In this document: positions 9,481 to 18,486 of the stretch, one piece after another
Position numbering within the stretch: position 1 is the first letter of the stretch
Layout of the letters: each line of letters begins with the position of its first letter
Source of the DNA: Dyella flava
GTDB lineage: Bacteria > Pseudomonadota > Gammaproteobacteria > Xanthomonadales > Rhodanobacteraceae
NCBI RefSeq assembly: GCF_016904955.1
Contig: NZ_JADIKE010000038.1
Span: 62,001 to 126,000, forward strand
Direction of reading: 5' to 3'
DNA: 64,000 bases
Position numbers and translations under genes: made by a program
Notes under the pieces: model-generated
The model's database searches: none
What the model was told of the DNA's origin: nothing
Seen by the model: only the letters and a program-made list of their open reading frames with translations

Positions 9481-10320
9481 TTAGCGGCGGACGACGCGGA
9501 ACTGCTGCACGCGGCGGTCATCCGCCTGAGTGACATGGAACTCGAAGTTGCCAATGGAGATCTGCTCGCCCACTTCCGGCAGGTGCCCGAATTCGGAGGT
9601 GGCCATGCCGCCGATGGTGTCGAATTCCTCATCGGAAAAGGATGCACCGATTTCTTCGTTGAAATCCGCGATCGGGGTGAGCGCATCCACGATCCATTCG
9701 CCCTCGGCCTGGGCGTGCATCAGATCGGGTTCTTCCTCGTCGTCGTGCTCGTCATCGATCTCGCCGACGATTTCTTCCAGCACGTCCTCGATGGTGATCA
9801 GGCCGGCGACGCCGCCATATTCGTCCACCACCAGCGCCATATGGTTGCGGCTGCGACGAAACTCGGCGAGCAGCACGTTCAGGCGCATGGACTCGGGAAT
9901 CAGCACGGCCGGGCGCAGGATCGAGCGGATGTCGAAGTCGTGACCGTTGCCGAAGTACTTGAGCAGGTCCTTGGCAAGCAGGATGCCGAGGATGTCGTCC
10001 TTGTCTTCGCCATGTACCGGGAAGCGCGAGTGCCCGGATTCGACCACGGCGGCAAGGATGTCCGAGAGGGGCGCGTCGACATCGATCATCACGATCTGTA
10101 CGCGAGGCACCATCACGTCGTCGACGTTGAGCTCGGTGACTCGCAGCGCGCCTTCCAGCATGGGAAGGGTGTCGGCGCTTAGCAGGCCGTTGGCCTGGGC
10201 GGTGCGCAACTCGTCGATCAGTTCTTCGCGGTTGCGGGGCTCGCCGGAAAACAGATGGCCCAGTCGATCCCACCATGATCGGTGGACCGGGCCGCTGGTA
10301 CTGCCAGGGTCCTCGTTCAT
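9481..10320 (-). CDS. corC: CorC/HlyC family protein with paired CBS domains
   Basis: 279 aa, soluble throughout, matching CorC (YbeX) length. After a basic N-terminus (residues 1-50) there are two CBS domains at about 60-190 (VDDVMVPRVQI, then GVAGLITIEDVLEEIVGEI, the family signature), an acidic linker EHDDEEEP, and the CorC_HlyC FAD-binding-like domain at about 205-279. CorC assists Mg2+/Co2+ resistance and efflux. It normally follows ybeY directly; here the two are separated by the four-gene polysaccharide operon. 121 bp separate it from the outer-membrane factor gene upstream, so it may have its own promoter. Confidence 0.92.
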   Translation of the reverse strand: MNEDPGSTSGPVHRSWWDRLGHLFSGEPRNREELIDELRTAQANGLLSADTLPMLEGALRVTELNVDDVMVPRVQIVMIDVDAPLSDILAAVVESGHSRFPVHGEDKDDILGILLAKDLLKYFGNGHDFDIRSILRPAVLIPESMRLNVLLAEFRRSRNHMALVVDEYGGVAGLITIEDVLEEIVGEIDDEHDDEEEPDLMHAQAEGEWIVDALTPIADFNEEIGASFSDEEFDTIGGMATSEFGHLPEVGEQISIGNFEFHVTQADDRRVQQFRVVRR

Positions 10321-10441
10321 TACTCTTGAAAATACTGCCCATAAACGGGCGGGGAACCAGTTTAGCGGAAAAAACGTGACGATTCAGGAACAAGGCGCGG
10401 TGGACAGGGGCGGTGCCCCGCCGCACCGCACCGGCACGGCT

Positions 10442-11965
10442 TTACTGGGAGACCGTGGCAGACTGCCGTTGCGCTGTTGCTCTGGCCGCGTTGTTGCCGG
10501 CAGTGGGTGCTGGCATTTCCCGCCAGCCACCACCCAAGGCTTTGTAAAGGTTGACCTGATTGACCGCCTGGTCCAGCTGCAGACTGACCAGTTTCTCCTG
10601 GGCGGCGTACAGTGAGCGCTGGGCATCCTGGGTGGCGAGGTAGTCGTCCATGCCCTCCTTGAAGCGCACCTGCGAAATTGCATAGACGCGCTGTGACTCG
10701 TCCACAAGTTCTTGCTGGGCCTGCAATTCGGGCTCGATGTGGTCGCGCACGGCCAGGTCATCGGCCACCTCACGGAAGGCTTCCTGCACCGTGCCCTCAT
10801 AGGCAGCCACGGCTCCGCCGTAGCGGGCCTTGCTGGCGCCGAGTTCACTCTCATTTTTGCCCCAGTCCAGCAGCGGCACGCTGCCGGACAGGCCCGTGCT
10901 CCAGGCTGACGAGCCGGCGCGGAACAGGTTGGACAAGCCGCCACTCAGCGTACCCAGCACGGCGGTCAGCGCGATATTGGGGAAGAAGGCGGCGCGGGCG
11001 CGTCCGATATCGGCATTGGCGGCGCGCAGACGGTCTTCGGCGGCGACAATGTCCGGGCGGCGGTCCAGCAGCGAGGAAGGCAGGCCGGCGGGTACGTCGG
11101 TCAGCAGCGGGGCTTGCCAGGTGTGCGGCGTGTCATAGCTGGAAGGCACCGGCTCGCCGATCAGTACGGCCAGGGCATCCATGTCCTTGGCGATGCGGAT
11201 CTGCATGTCCTGCACATCCACCTCGGCCGCGTCCACCTGGGTCTGCGAACGGCGCATGTCGAATTCCGATACGCCGCCGTCGTTGTAGGCCTTGTGCATG
11301 ACGTTGGCGTGGTACTGCTGTGCGCTATCGGTTTGCTGCGCCAACTGCAACAGGGCACGGTCGGCGTTGAGCGAGAGGTAGGCGTTGGCCACTTCGCCGA
11401 TCAATGCGATACGCGCTGACTGGTAATCGGCTGCGGTGGCCTCGGCCAGCTTGCCCGATTCGTGTGTAATGGATCGTTGGTGGCCAAAGAAATCCAGTTC
11501 ATAGCTGGTCAGGCCGGCCTGCACCTGGAAGGTATTGAAGGTGGTCGCGGTGTTGCGATTGTTCTGGATCGGCCCCAACAAACCGGCGGCTGGTTGCTGC
11601 GACATGGCGGGCAGGCGCTGGCGTCCGCCATAGCCTTGCAGATCGATCTCCGGAAACAGGTTCGCGCGTGTTTCGCCGTAATCAGCGCGTGCTTCGGCCA
11701 TCTTGGCGGCAGCGACGCGCAAGTCGCGATTGTTGTTCAGTGCAATGTTGATCAGACTTTGCAGCACCGGGTCGCGGAAGAACGCGTGCCAATCCGTCTC
11801 GGCCGCATCGATCGGCGCGGCACCCAATACAGGAGTCGCTGATGTGCCTGTGCTCGATGGATAGCTGTTCGGCACGGGCAACGCCGGTCGCTGATACGTC
11901 GGCTCCATTGAGCACCCGGCCAGCACGCAACCGGCGAAGGCAGCGGAAAAGAGCAGTGGTTTCAT
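10442..11965 (-). CDS. NodT/TolC family outer-membrane efflux lipoprotein
   Basis: 507 aa. A lipoprotein signal peptide ends in the lipobox LAGC with Cys18 as the lipidated residue. Two repeats of about 200 residues with long alpha-helices (one around RRSQTQVDAAEVDVQ, one in the C-terminal half) are typical of OEP/NodT outer-membrane factors that form a trimeric barrel and periplasmic tunnel. Such proteins usually pair with RND or MFS pumps; here the only partners are an HlyD-type adaptor and a GT2 synthase, so it probably forms the outer-membrane exit for the polysaccharide. Last gene of the four-gene operon, 13 bp after the GT2 gene. Efflux of a small molecule is the alternative. Confidence 0.9.
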   Translation of the reverse strand: MKPLLFSAAFAGCVLAGCSMEPTYQRPALPVPNSYPSSTGTSATPVLGAAPIDAAETDWHAFFRDPVLQSLINIALNNNRDLRVAAAKMAEARADYGETRANLFPEIDLQGYGGRQRLPAMSQQPAAGLLGPIQNNRNTATTFNTFQVQAGLTSYELDFFGHQRSITHESGKLAEATAADYQSARIALIGEVANAYLSLNADRALLQLAQQTDSAQQYHANVMHKAYNDGGVSEFDMRRSQTQVDAAEVDVQDMQIRIAKDMDALAVLIGEPVPSSYDTPHTWQAPLLTDVPAGLPSSLLDRRPDIVAAEDRLRAANADIGRARAAFFPNIALTAVLGTLSGGLSNLFRAGSSAWSTGLSGSVPLLDWGKNESELGASKARYGGAVAAYEGTVQEAFREVADDLAVRDHIEPELQAQQELVDESQRVYAISQVRFKEGMDDYLATQDAQRSLYAAQEKLVSLQLDQAVNQVNLYKALGGGWREMPAPTAGNNAARATAQRQSATVSQ

Positions 11966-11978
11966 GACGTTCTCCAGG

Positions 11979-13952
11979 TCATCGCGGAGGGGAGTTGGAT
12001 ACGCCGGCCATGCGCATCAGCTGTGCGAAGGCGCGCAGTGGTCGTGCCTTGATGGCGATGTTGTGCGGGGCCTGGCAGAAAATCAGCCTGATCAGGCGAT
12101 GGCGCGTGGCTTCATCCGGTTTGAATTGCACACACAAGCGATGTCGGTTCAGGCGGGCGACCCGCGCCGGCACCCAGCCGACCTCGGGCACCGACACCTC
12201 CAGCGATTCGCCTTCTATCGGCATGACGGCACTGGTGTGCAGGGCTGCGCCGTTCAGCGAGATATCGATGAACTGGCTGGCCTGCACATGGCGGCCTTGT
12301 CGCCATTGCGTCATGCGGGTGAACGGGAAGCGTTCTTCCTGCCGCAATCGTGGCAGATCCACGCAGGCGATGATGGCGGCCAGGTCCAGCATCAGCGCGA
12401 TGAGTGTCCAGGCCAGGTTGAACACGATGCTGCCGCTCATAGGCGCGGTCATTACGGTGTTAACCGCGCCGGCCATCAGGCACAACATCAACGCGATGAA
12501 GAAACCGGCGAGCTTCCAATGCACCACCACCTTGCTGCGATCAAGCCCTTTGGCGGTGACTTTGAACGGACGGCCAAACGGACGTATGCAGGCGGAAATC
12601 ATGGTGCGGGTGACTGCGTAGGCGGCCACCAACTGGGTGACTTCGGTAAAAATCGGCAGCGTCTTGCGCTCGGTGATCCACGGCCCATAGAACCAGAACC
12701 CGATCAGTGCCGGCAGACCGTAGAACATGAAGGCATCGGGCGTGGTGTAGAACGCGGCGATGCCGAAGTACCAGTACAGCACCGGTGCAATCAGCATCAG
12801 CAACAGGAACGGCTTGCCGATCCAGTGCAGCATGCCGTGAACGTAGTGCAGGCGATCGATCAGGCTGTAGCCCTCGCCGCGCAACGGGCCGTTCTTCAGT
12901 ATGGCCACCTGCATGGTGCCCAGGCACCAGCGGCCGCGCTGGTTGATGTACTCGATCAGGCCCTCGGCAGACAATCCGATTGAAAGGCGTTCGTTGAGCC
13001 AACGCGTGATAAAGCCGTGCTTGCGCAGCACGTAAGTGGTGTGAATGTCTTCGCACACGCTATCGGTAGGAAAGCCGCCGGCTTCAGTAATGGCTTTGCG
13101 TGATATGACAAAGGACGTGCCGACGCAGAAGGCCGAATTCCAGGCATCGCGTGAAGGCTGGAATACGTCGAAGAACACGCGCTGCTCGTCGACCCAGCTA
13201 TCCGTCGTCCCCAGGTTGTGCTGGATCGGATCGGCGTTGTAATAAAACTGCGGCGTCTGCACCAGCGCGACATTGGGTTCGGAGAACAGTCCCATCACGC
13301 GATACAGAATGTTTTTCTGCGGCGCGAAGTCGGCGTCCAGCACCAGGATGTAGGGGGCGTTGGTGTGCTGCGCGGACAGCCGCAGGCCGTTGTTCATATT
13401 GCCGGCCTTGGCGTGGCGGTTGTCGGGTCGACGCACGTAATGCACGCCGATCCTGGCGCAGTAATCGCGCAGCCAGTCACGCCGGGTATCGTCCAGCACC
13501 CAGACATCGACATGCGGATAGTCGATGGCCTTCGCTGCGATGATGGTTTTTTCGAGGATCTGCAGATCTTCGTTATACGTGGCGATAAACACGTCCACGG
13601 CCGGCACGTTACGTCCCGCCGCGCGCAATCGTGCTTCGCCCGCGTCGGCAAATGGGCGTGAATCGCGTCGGCGGACCATGACCACAATCGTTGCCAGCGT
13701 ATAGACGATCGAGACCATCTCGAACGCATAGAACACGTAAGACCACACGCTCGCAAAGCCATGACTGGGGTCAGGCAAGGTATAGCTGGTCCGCCACACG
13801 GCGTAGCGGAGCAGAAGCACGCCGGAGAACGCGCCGAATACCAGCCGGTCCAGCGCGCGATGCGGATTGGCAAAGTGCGCCATGCCAACCCCGAACAACA
13901 AGGTGAGCGCAATCAACTGTAACAATGCCATCGGGTCGACGGGAAAGCTCAT
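11979..13952 (-). CDS. Cellulose-synthase-like GT2 membrane glycosyltransferase with C-terminal PilZ domain
   Basis: 657 aa. Two or more N-terminal helices (about 10-50, 72-95) precede a GT2 catalytic domain with every processive-synthase motif: DD at 154-155, DAD at 206-208, ED at 301-302 and QRGRW at 338-342. Further membrane helices follow (about 375-530), then a PilZ domain with RQEER (537-541) and DISLNG (563-568), the two parts of the c-di-GMP site. It should polymerise a beta-glucan-like chain from UDP-sugar in the inner membrane under c-di-GMP activation, as BcsA does. No bcsB, bcsC or bcsZ is adjacent. The start codon overlaps the end of the preceding gene by 4 bp. Polymer identity (cellulose, mixed-linkage glucan or other) cannot be decided. 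Confidence 0.92.
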   Translation of the reverse strand: MSFPVDPMALLQLIALTLLFGVGMAHFANPHRALDRLVFGAFSGVLLLRYAVWRTSYTLPDPSHGFASVWSYVFYAFEMVSIVYTLATIVVMVRRRDSRPFADAGEARLRAAGRNVPAVDVFIATYNEDLQILEKTIIAAKAIDYPHVDVWVLDDTRRDWLRDYCARIGVHYVRRPDNRHAKAGNMNNGLRLSAQHTNAPYILVLDADFAPQKNILYRVMGLFSEPNVALVQTPQFYYNADPIQHNLGTTDSWVDEQRVFFDVFQPSRDAWNSAFCVGTSFVISRKAITEAGGFPTDSVCEDIHTTYVLRKHGFITRWLNERLSIGLSAEGLIEYINQRGRWCLGTMQVAILKNGPLRGEGYSLIDRLHYVHGMLHWIGKPFLLLMLIAPVLYWYFGIAAFYTTPDAFMFYGLPALIGFWFYGPWITERKTLPIFTEVTQLVAAYAVTRTMISACIRPFGRPFKVTAKGLDRSKVVVHWKLAGFFIALMLCLMAGAVNTVMTAPMSGSIVFNLAWTLIALMLDLAAIIACVDLPRLRQEERFPFTRMTQWRQGRHVQASQFIDISLNGAALHTSAVMPIEGESLEVSVPEVGWVPARVARLNRHRLCVQFKPDEATRHRLIRLIFCQAPHNIAIKARPLRAFAQLMRMAGVSNSPPR

Positions 13953-15217
13953 GGCGTGTTCTCCGTGCGAGTGATCGGGCCGCCGGTGAAGGGGTTCCAG
14001 CCTTTAGCGGCCAGCGCAGTCCAGGCCGTCGCGCCCAGATGCGGATAGTGGTAGTAGAAGAAATCCGCATAGGTGGAGGTGGGGCCGATGGCGAAGTCGG
14101 TGCTGATGCGCGCTTGTGGCGTGGCGTAGAGCATGCCGTCGCCACTGTTCTGCGCGGCGAGCAGTTGCCATAACGCATCCGGTACCGGCGTGCCGCTGGC
14201 CTGCATCGCGGCGGCGACTTGCGCAGTGCCCTCCGTCCACACGCCATCGGGTTGACGGCGATAGCCATAACCGTCGCCGCTGCGATGCTGCGTGTCGACC
14301 CACGTCCACACTTGATTCCATTCGGCAGGATGCGGGTTGAAGGCAAGCAGCGGCCAGACTTGCGCATCCAGTCCGGACTTGTCGCGCGAGAGGGTCTTGC
14401 CGTCATCCAGCGTGCCGACCAGGAAACGATGCTGCGTGTTGTCCCACATTGCATAGACGAAACTGCTGGCCAGTTTGGCCTGCTGTGCAAGCGTTGCGTC
14501 CTGGGTGTCTCTGCTGGCCCAGGTGGCCGCCGCATAGACATCGATATTGTGTTCGGTGGCTTTCCAGTGTTGTTGACGCTGTGCATTGTCGTAACCGAAC
14601 AGGCCGCCTTCGTAGGCAGGTGGCGCGCTGCCGGTGGTGTGCGCCTGGATCCAGTGCAATTGCGCGACGGCGGCATCCAGGTAGCGCCGATCGTGCGTGT
14701 TGTCGTAAATGGTCAACAGCAGCAAAGCTGCCCAGGCTACATTGCCGGTGGCGGTGCCGACCTGATAGGGATCCTGGCTCCAGTAATTGCCACGGGTTTG
14801 CCAGTAGCCGGGAAGCTCAACCTTGCCGTTGTCGACGCCGCCGCTGCGATAGGCATTGCGGAGCCGGCCATCCTTGAAGCTTGGGTCATGCGCTGCGGCG
14901 AGCAGCAAGGCGTCGGCAATGCGTCGCGCTTGGGCGGAGTCTCCGCAGGCGGTCAGGGCAATGCCGGCGAGGGCGTTGTCGTAGACGAAAGCGACATTTT
15001 CCAGGGCCTTGGTAGCGTCATCGCCCTGTTTGAGGGTGGGGTAGCTGGGCAGCAGCATCGGGCCGTTGCCCGGTATTGCCGCCGCCGCCGAACGCAAGGC
15101 CGAACAACTGCTGTCGGCGAGTCGCTGGCGGGTTACGTCCGTTGCATGAGCGTCAGTCGCTGCAACAACCATAAAAGTCAGCCCGATGCTTGCAAGCAGA
15201 TGCCATAGCATGAACAT
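13949..15217 (-). CDS. Periplasmic (alpha/alpha)-toroid glycosidase-like protein of the polysaccharide operon
   Basis: 422 aa from ATG 15217, which has GGAG seven bases upstream and starts a signal peptide cut near residue 25 (DAHA). The frame continues upstream to 15376 but overlaps the HlyD gene and lacks signal character. The mature part is a series of helix pairs with acidic and aromatic motifs (ATEHNID, GVWTEGTAQ, YADFFYYHYP), like six-hairpin glycosidase or epimerase folds. Its position between adaptor and synthase suggests trimming or editing of the nascent polymer, a role similar to BcsZ. No family assignment beyond fold is safe; candidate acid and base are the acidic residues of those motifs. 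Coupled to the GT2 gene by a 4-bp overlap. Confidence 0.72.
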   Translation of the reverse strand: MFMLWHLLASIGLTFMVVAATDAHATDVTRQRLADSSCSALRSAAAAIPGNGPMLLPSYPTLKQGDDATKALENVAFVYDNALAGIALTACGDSAQARRIADALLLAAAHDPSFKDGRLRNAYRSGGVDNGKVELPGYWQTRGNYWSQDPYQVGTATGNVAWAALLLLTIYDNTHDRRYLDAAVAQLHWIQAHTTGSAPPAYEGGLFGYDNAQRQQHWKATEHNIDVYAAATWASRDTQDATLAQQAKLASSFVYAMWDNTQHRFLVGTLDDGKTLSRDKSGLDAQVWPLLAFNPHPAEWNQVWTWVDTQHRSGDGYGYRRQPDGVWTEGTAQVAAAMQASGTPVPDALWQLLAAQNSGDGMLYATPQARISTDFAIGPTSTYADFFYYHYPHLGATAWTALAAKGWNPFTGGPITRTENTP

Positions 15218-15239
15218 GCCAATCTCCGTCGATATCACC

Positions 15240-16514
15240 TCAGCGTAGGCTCGCGACCACGCTGCGGCCAGGGGTGCAGGCGTGTGGCAGGTTGGTAGCG
15301 TTGCGGTCGTCATCCCACTGCGCGACGGCATACACCGAGCCGTCCTCAGCGTAAGGGAAGGGGGCGCTGTAACCATTCTGCTGGGATTCGGTAGCCTTCG
15401 GCAGCAATTGCGTAATGTGCGCGTCGCGTGGCCGGCTGGCGCCGCTTACGCGTACACGCAGTTCCGTGCCGATGTTGAGATTCGGCGTCATACGCGCAGG
15501 GAACACCGCGACCACGTCGGTCTTGCTGCAGTCTGTGGCGCGGACCAGGGTGGCGCCAGCGGTCACCTCCGCACCCACCGGAGCGACCACTTCCTGTGCC
15601 GTCCCCGGTGCATAGGCTTTGACGACATAGTCGGAGAGCGCGTGTACGCGATCCTGTTCGTGATCGATCAGCTGGTTGAGGCTTGCAAGTTGCTGACCCA
15701 ATGCATCGGCCTGTGCTTGTTCGTCCTTGATACTGCTTTGCAGATCGGCGCGGCGCTGGGATAGCTGCGGGAGCTGGCCATCACTGTTCTGCCCGGGGGA
15801 AACGTAGACACCGCGCTGTGCGGCAGCGATGCCGGCGCTGATGCTCTGCGCATTTTGATCAAGCGCATCGGCTTCACTACGTGCAGCGTCGGCTTCCGAG
15901 CGCGCTTCTTCCACGGCCGAGGCGCTCACCGCGCCATCGCGTTCCAAAGCCATGGCGCGCGCGTATTTGGTGTCGAGTTCTTCCAGTTTTGCGGAGGTTG
16001 CATCCTGTTGCGCCTGAACAGATTCGTAGGCGCTTTGGAGCTGTGCCGTGCTGGCATGTTGATATTTCTGGTACTGCTTATCGGTGTAGTCGAGCATGTG
16101 CTGATCGGCTTGCAGACGGCTGTTGAGATCGTCCAGATGGCTTTGCAAAGTCAGTCGCTGGGTGAGCAGCGTGGTCAGCGCATCGCGGGCCACGGTGTTG
16201 TTCTTCACCACGGCAATGGTTTGTCCTGGCTTGATCGGTTGACCGTTTTGCGCGTACTCGGCACTCACCGTGCCGCTGATCGGTGTAGTGATCAGCACCG
16301 CGGGCGCGTTGAGAATGGCGCGTGTCGCGCTGGAGGAAAACCATGGCTCAAACAGCGTGGACATCAGCAGCCACGCGATGAAGGCCATCAACGCATAGCC
16401 AGCCAATCGCGGCACAAAGGCAAGCGGCGACGACTTCTTGACGGGCTCGATGTCGCGAGCAGGCGGCGAAGCAGGTTGTGGCAGCGGTTCAGTAGGAAGC
16501 AACTGGGTCTTCAA
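15240..16514 (-). CDS. HlyD-family membrane fusion protein
   Basis: 424 aa starting with TTG at 16514, with GAGG nine bases upstream; no ATG is available near the N-terminus. Cytoplasmic tail of about 35 residues, one membrane helix (about 37-55), a split lipoyl domain (ITTPISGTVS ... NGQPIKPGQTIAVV before, VKAYAPGTAQEVVAPVGAEV after) around a coiled-coil hairpin at about 105-290, then a beta-barrel domain. This is the architecture of adaptors joining an inner-membrane machine to an outer-membrane factor. First gene of the operon; the product likely links the GT2 to the NodT-type channel. In Sinorhizobium the BgsB adaptor pairs with the BgsA glucan synthase, a comparable pairing. Confidence 0.9.
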   Translation of the reverse strand: MKTQLLPTEPLPQPASPPARDIEPVKKSSPLAFVPRLAGYALMAFIAWLLMSTLFEPWFSSSATRAILNAPAVLITTPISGTVSAEYAQNGQPIKPGQTIAVVKNNTVARDALTTLLTQRLTLQSHLDDLNSRLQADQHMLDYTDKQYQKYQHASTAQLQSAYESVQAQQDATSAKLEELDTKYARAMALERDGAVSASAVEEARSEADAARSEADALDQNAQSISAGIAAAQRGVYVSPGQNSDGQLPQLSQRRADLQSSIKDEQAQADALGQQLASLNQLIDHEQDRVHALSDYVVKAYAPGTAQEVVAPVGAEVTAGATLVRATDCSKTDVVAVFPARMTPNLNIGTELRVRVSGASRPRDAHITQLLPKATESQQNGYSAPFPYAEDGSVYAVAQWDDDRNATNLPHACTPGRSVVASLR

Positions 16515-17006
16515 GACGATTCGCCTCTGTCAAATGACGTCGCGCAGACGCCTACGCCCATGCGCTAAAGCGGGACGGAAAAGAGGGCACATCTCATGCG
16601 AGATGGCACAACCGATGGCTTACGTCCGGTGCACAGATGGGCTTACGTGCCGCGACTCGTCGCTATGACGGTTCCTGATTGATGCGCTGCGTCAGCACCG
16701 AACGCATAAACAAATAGTTGGAACGCAATGAACCTCGCCTGTCTTGAATCGTGTAAGTGCTCAAGATCAGTTAGATTTCAGTTCAAATAATGAATCTGCT
16801 TAACGCAGTGAAGACATCTACACAACAAACGCGCGACGGATGTTTAGCACTTAGCTGGCGCGTTGCAGCATGTTGTCTGGCTAAGCTATTGATAGACGTA
16901 CATGGAGGGGGATGTGCCAGTCGCGGCGGCAGGCACGGTTGCCGCAAGGCGCTGTTTAACTTGTGGCAGATGTTTCGTCGCAGCAGTGGAAATGCTTTCG
17001 AAACAT
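16515..17006. other. 492-bp gene-free region upstream of the polysaccharide operon
   Basis: No convincing coding frame on either strand. It must hold the promoter and leader of the minus-strand operon. The GC falls in 16740-16810. Two copies of ACGTAAGCC in the minus-strand leader (about 16620-16655) are the only internal repeat I see; no riboswitch core is recognisable. Confidence 0.5.
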
Positions 17007-17501
17007 TCAGGTGTCGCGCTCGACGGCATAGGGATCGTTGATGCCGAGCTTGGCCAGGATGCGTGTTTCCAGTGTTTCCATCACTTCGGCGTCGGCGTCT
17101 TCGATGTGGTCGTAGCCGAGCAGATGCAACACACCGTGTACGGTCATGTGCGCCCAGTGATGATTTACCGGCTTGCCTTGTTCGGCGGCTTCGCGAGTGA
17201 CCACCGGCGCGCAAATGGCCAGATCGCCGATCAACGGCAAGGATACGCCGGGGGGTAAATCGATCGGAAATGACAACACGTTCGTCGCGTAATCCTTGCC
17301 ACGATAATCGCGATTGAGGTGACGACCTTCGCGCGTGCCGACAATGCGGATGGCGAGTTCTGCCGGTTTGCGTCGCTTGGCTCCGGCCAGCGCGGCATCC
17401 ACCCAGCGGCGGAAGCTGAGGGGCGATGGCAGTCCTTTGCGAGCAGCGCCGTAGCTGATGTGCACCTGATGAGCGCTGTGCGACGTCTTATTTCGAGCCA
17501 T
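17007..17501 (-). CDS. ybeY: Endoribonuclease YbeY (16S rRNA 3'-end maturation)
   Basis: 164 aa from ATG 17501, inside the last codons of phoH (14-bp overlap, AGG upstream); the longer frame to 17615 is the phoH region in another frame. The zinc motif HGVLHLLGYDH places the metal-binding histidines at 122, 126 and 132. The core NVLSFP and GDLAIC segments are also present. YbeY is a single-strand-specific metallo-endoRNase acting in 16S rRNA 3' processing and ribosome quality control. It is the last gene of the miaB-GNAT-phoH-ybeY run. corC, the usual next gene, is about 6.7 kb away. Confidence 0.95.
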   Translation of the reverse strand: MARNKTSHSAHQVHISYGAARKGLPSPLSFRRWVDAALAGAKRRKPAELAIRIVGTREGRHLNRDYRGKDYATNVLSFPIDLPPGVSLPLIGDLAICAPVVTREAAEQGKPVNHHWAHMTVHGVLHLLGYDHIEDADAEVMETLETRILAKLGINDPYAVERDT

Positions 17502-18486
17502 CACCCTGCTTCCCGTCGTTGGCGTTTTCAAAGGCTTCGTAGGCACGCACGATCTTTGCCACCAGCGGATGGCGCACCACATCGCGTGACGTAAAGAAGG
17601 TGAAGCTGATGCCATCCACGCCGCGCAACACTTCGATCGCGTGGCGCAGACCGGAGCGGACGTGGCGAGGCAAGTCGATCTGGCTGACGTCGCCGGTGAT
17701 CACCGCCACCGAACCGAAGCCGATGCGGGTGAGGAACATCTTCATCTGCTCGACGGTGGTGTTCTGCGCTTCATCGAGAATGACATAGGAATCGTTGAGC
17801 GTACGGCCGCGCATATAGGCCAGCGGGGCGATCTCGATGACATTGCGCTCGATCAGCTTGGCAACTTTCTCGAAGCCGAGCATTTCGTAGAGCGCGTCGT
17901 ACAGCGGGCGCAGATAGGGATCGACCTTTTGCGACAGATCGCCGGGCAGAAAGCCAAGCTTCTCACCCGCTTCGACCGCCGGACGCACCAGCAACAGACG
18001 CTGCACACGGTTGGCTTCGAGTGCTTCCACTGCGCTGGCGACCGCCAGATAGGTCTTGCCGGTGCCGGCAGGGCCGACGCCGAAGTTGATGTCGTGCGTG
18101 GTGATGGCATGCAGATAGCGCGCCTGATTGGGGCCGCGGCCCTGGATTACGCCGCGCTTCACCTTGATGACGACTTCTTGTGCGCCCTCGGCAGCCTCAT
18201 CGGTGATCGCATCAATGCCTGATTCGGCCAGGTGCAGGTTGATCCTGGCACCGCTGAGTGATTCGTTCTCGGTGGCAGCGTAGAGCGCTTTCAGGACTTT
18301 CTCGCCGGCACGGGCGGCGCCTTCCTCGCCGATCACCTGGAACAGGTTGCCGCGGTGATCGATCTCCACGCCCAGGCGCAGTTCCACCTGACGCAGGTGT
18401 TCGTCGAAGGGGCCGCAGAGGTTGGCGAGCCGGGCGTTGTCTTCCGGATCGAGGGAGAAATCACGTTGGTTCAAGCCGTTGGTCAT
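17488..18486 (-). CDS. phoH: PhoH-family ATPase/RNA helicase-like protein
   Basis: 332 aa from ATG 18486, which overlaps the stop of the GNAT gene as ATGA. Residues 1-110 resemble the N-terminal PhoH-like/KH region; the ATPase has Walker A GPAGTGKT (138-145) and Walker B VILDEAQ (235-241), followed by TGDVSQIDLPR. This is the YbeZ type found beside ybeY and thought to work with YbeY on rRNA. The alternative start 99 bases upstream gives an Arg-rich extension without homology and is rejected. Confidence 0.95.
   Translation of the reverse strand: MTNGLNQRDFSLDPEDNARLANLCGPFDEHLRQVELRLGVEIDHRGNLFQVIGEEGAARAGEKVLKALYAATENESLSGARINLHLAESGIDAITDEAAEGAQEVVIKVKRGVIQGRGPNQARYLHAITTHDINFGVGPAGTGKTYLAVASAVEALEANRVQRLLLVRPAVEAGEKLGFLPGDLSQKVDPYLRPLYDALYEMLGFEKVAKLIERNVIEIAPLAYMRGRTLNDSYVILDEAQNTTVEQMKMFLTRIGFGSVAVITGDVSQIDLPRHVRSGLRHAIEVLRGVDGISFTFFTSRDVVRHPLVAKIVRAYEAFENANDGKQGDGSK

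Noticed and set aside
16515..16780. Possible c-di-GMP riboswitch (GEMM) before the PilZ-GT2 operon
   Set aside because: Two ACGTAAGCC repeats drew attention, but the GEMM core and tetraloop receptor pattern cannot be found.
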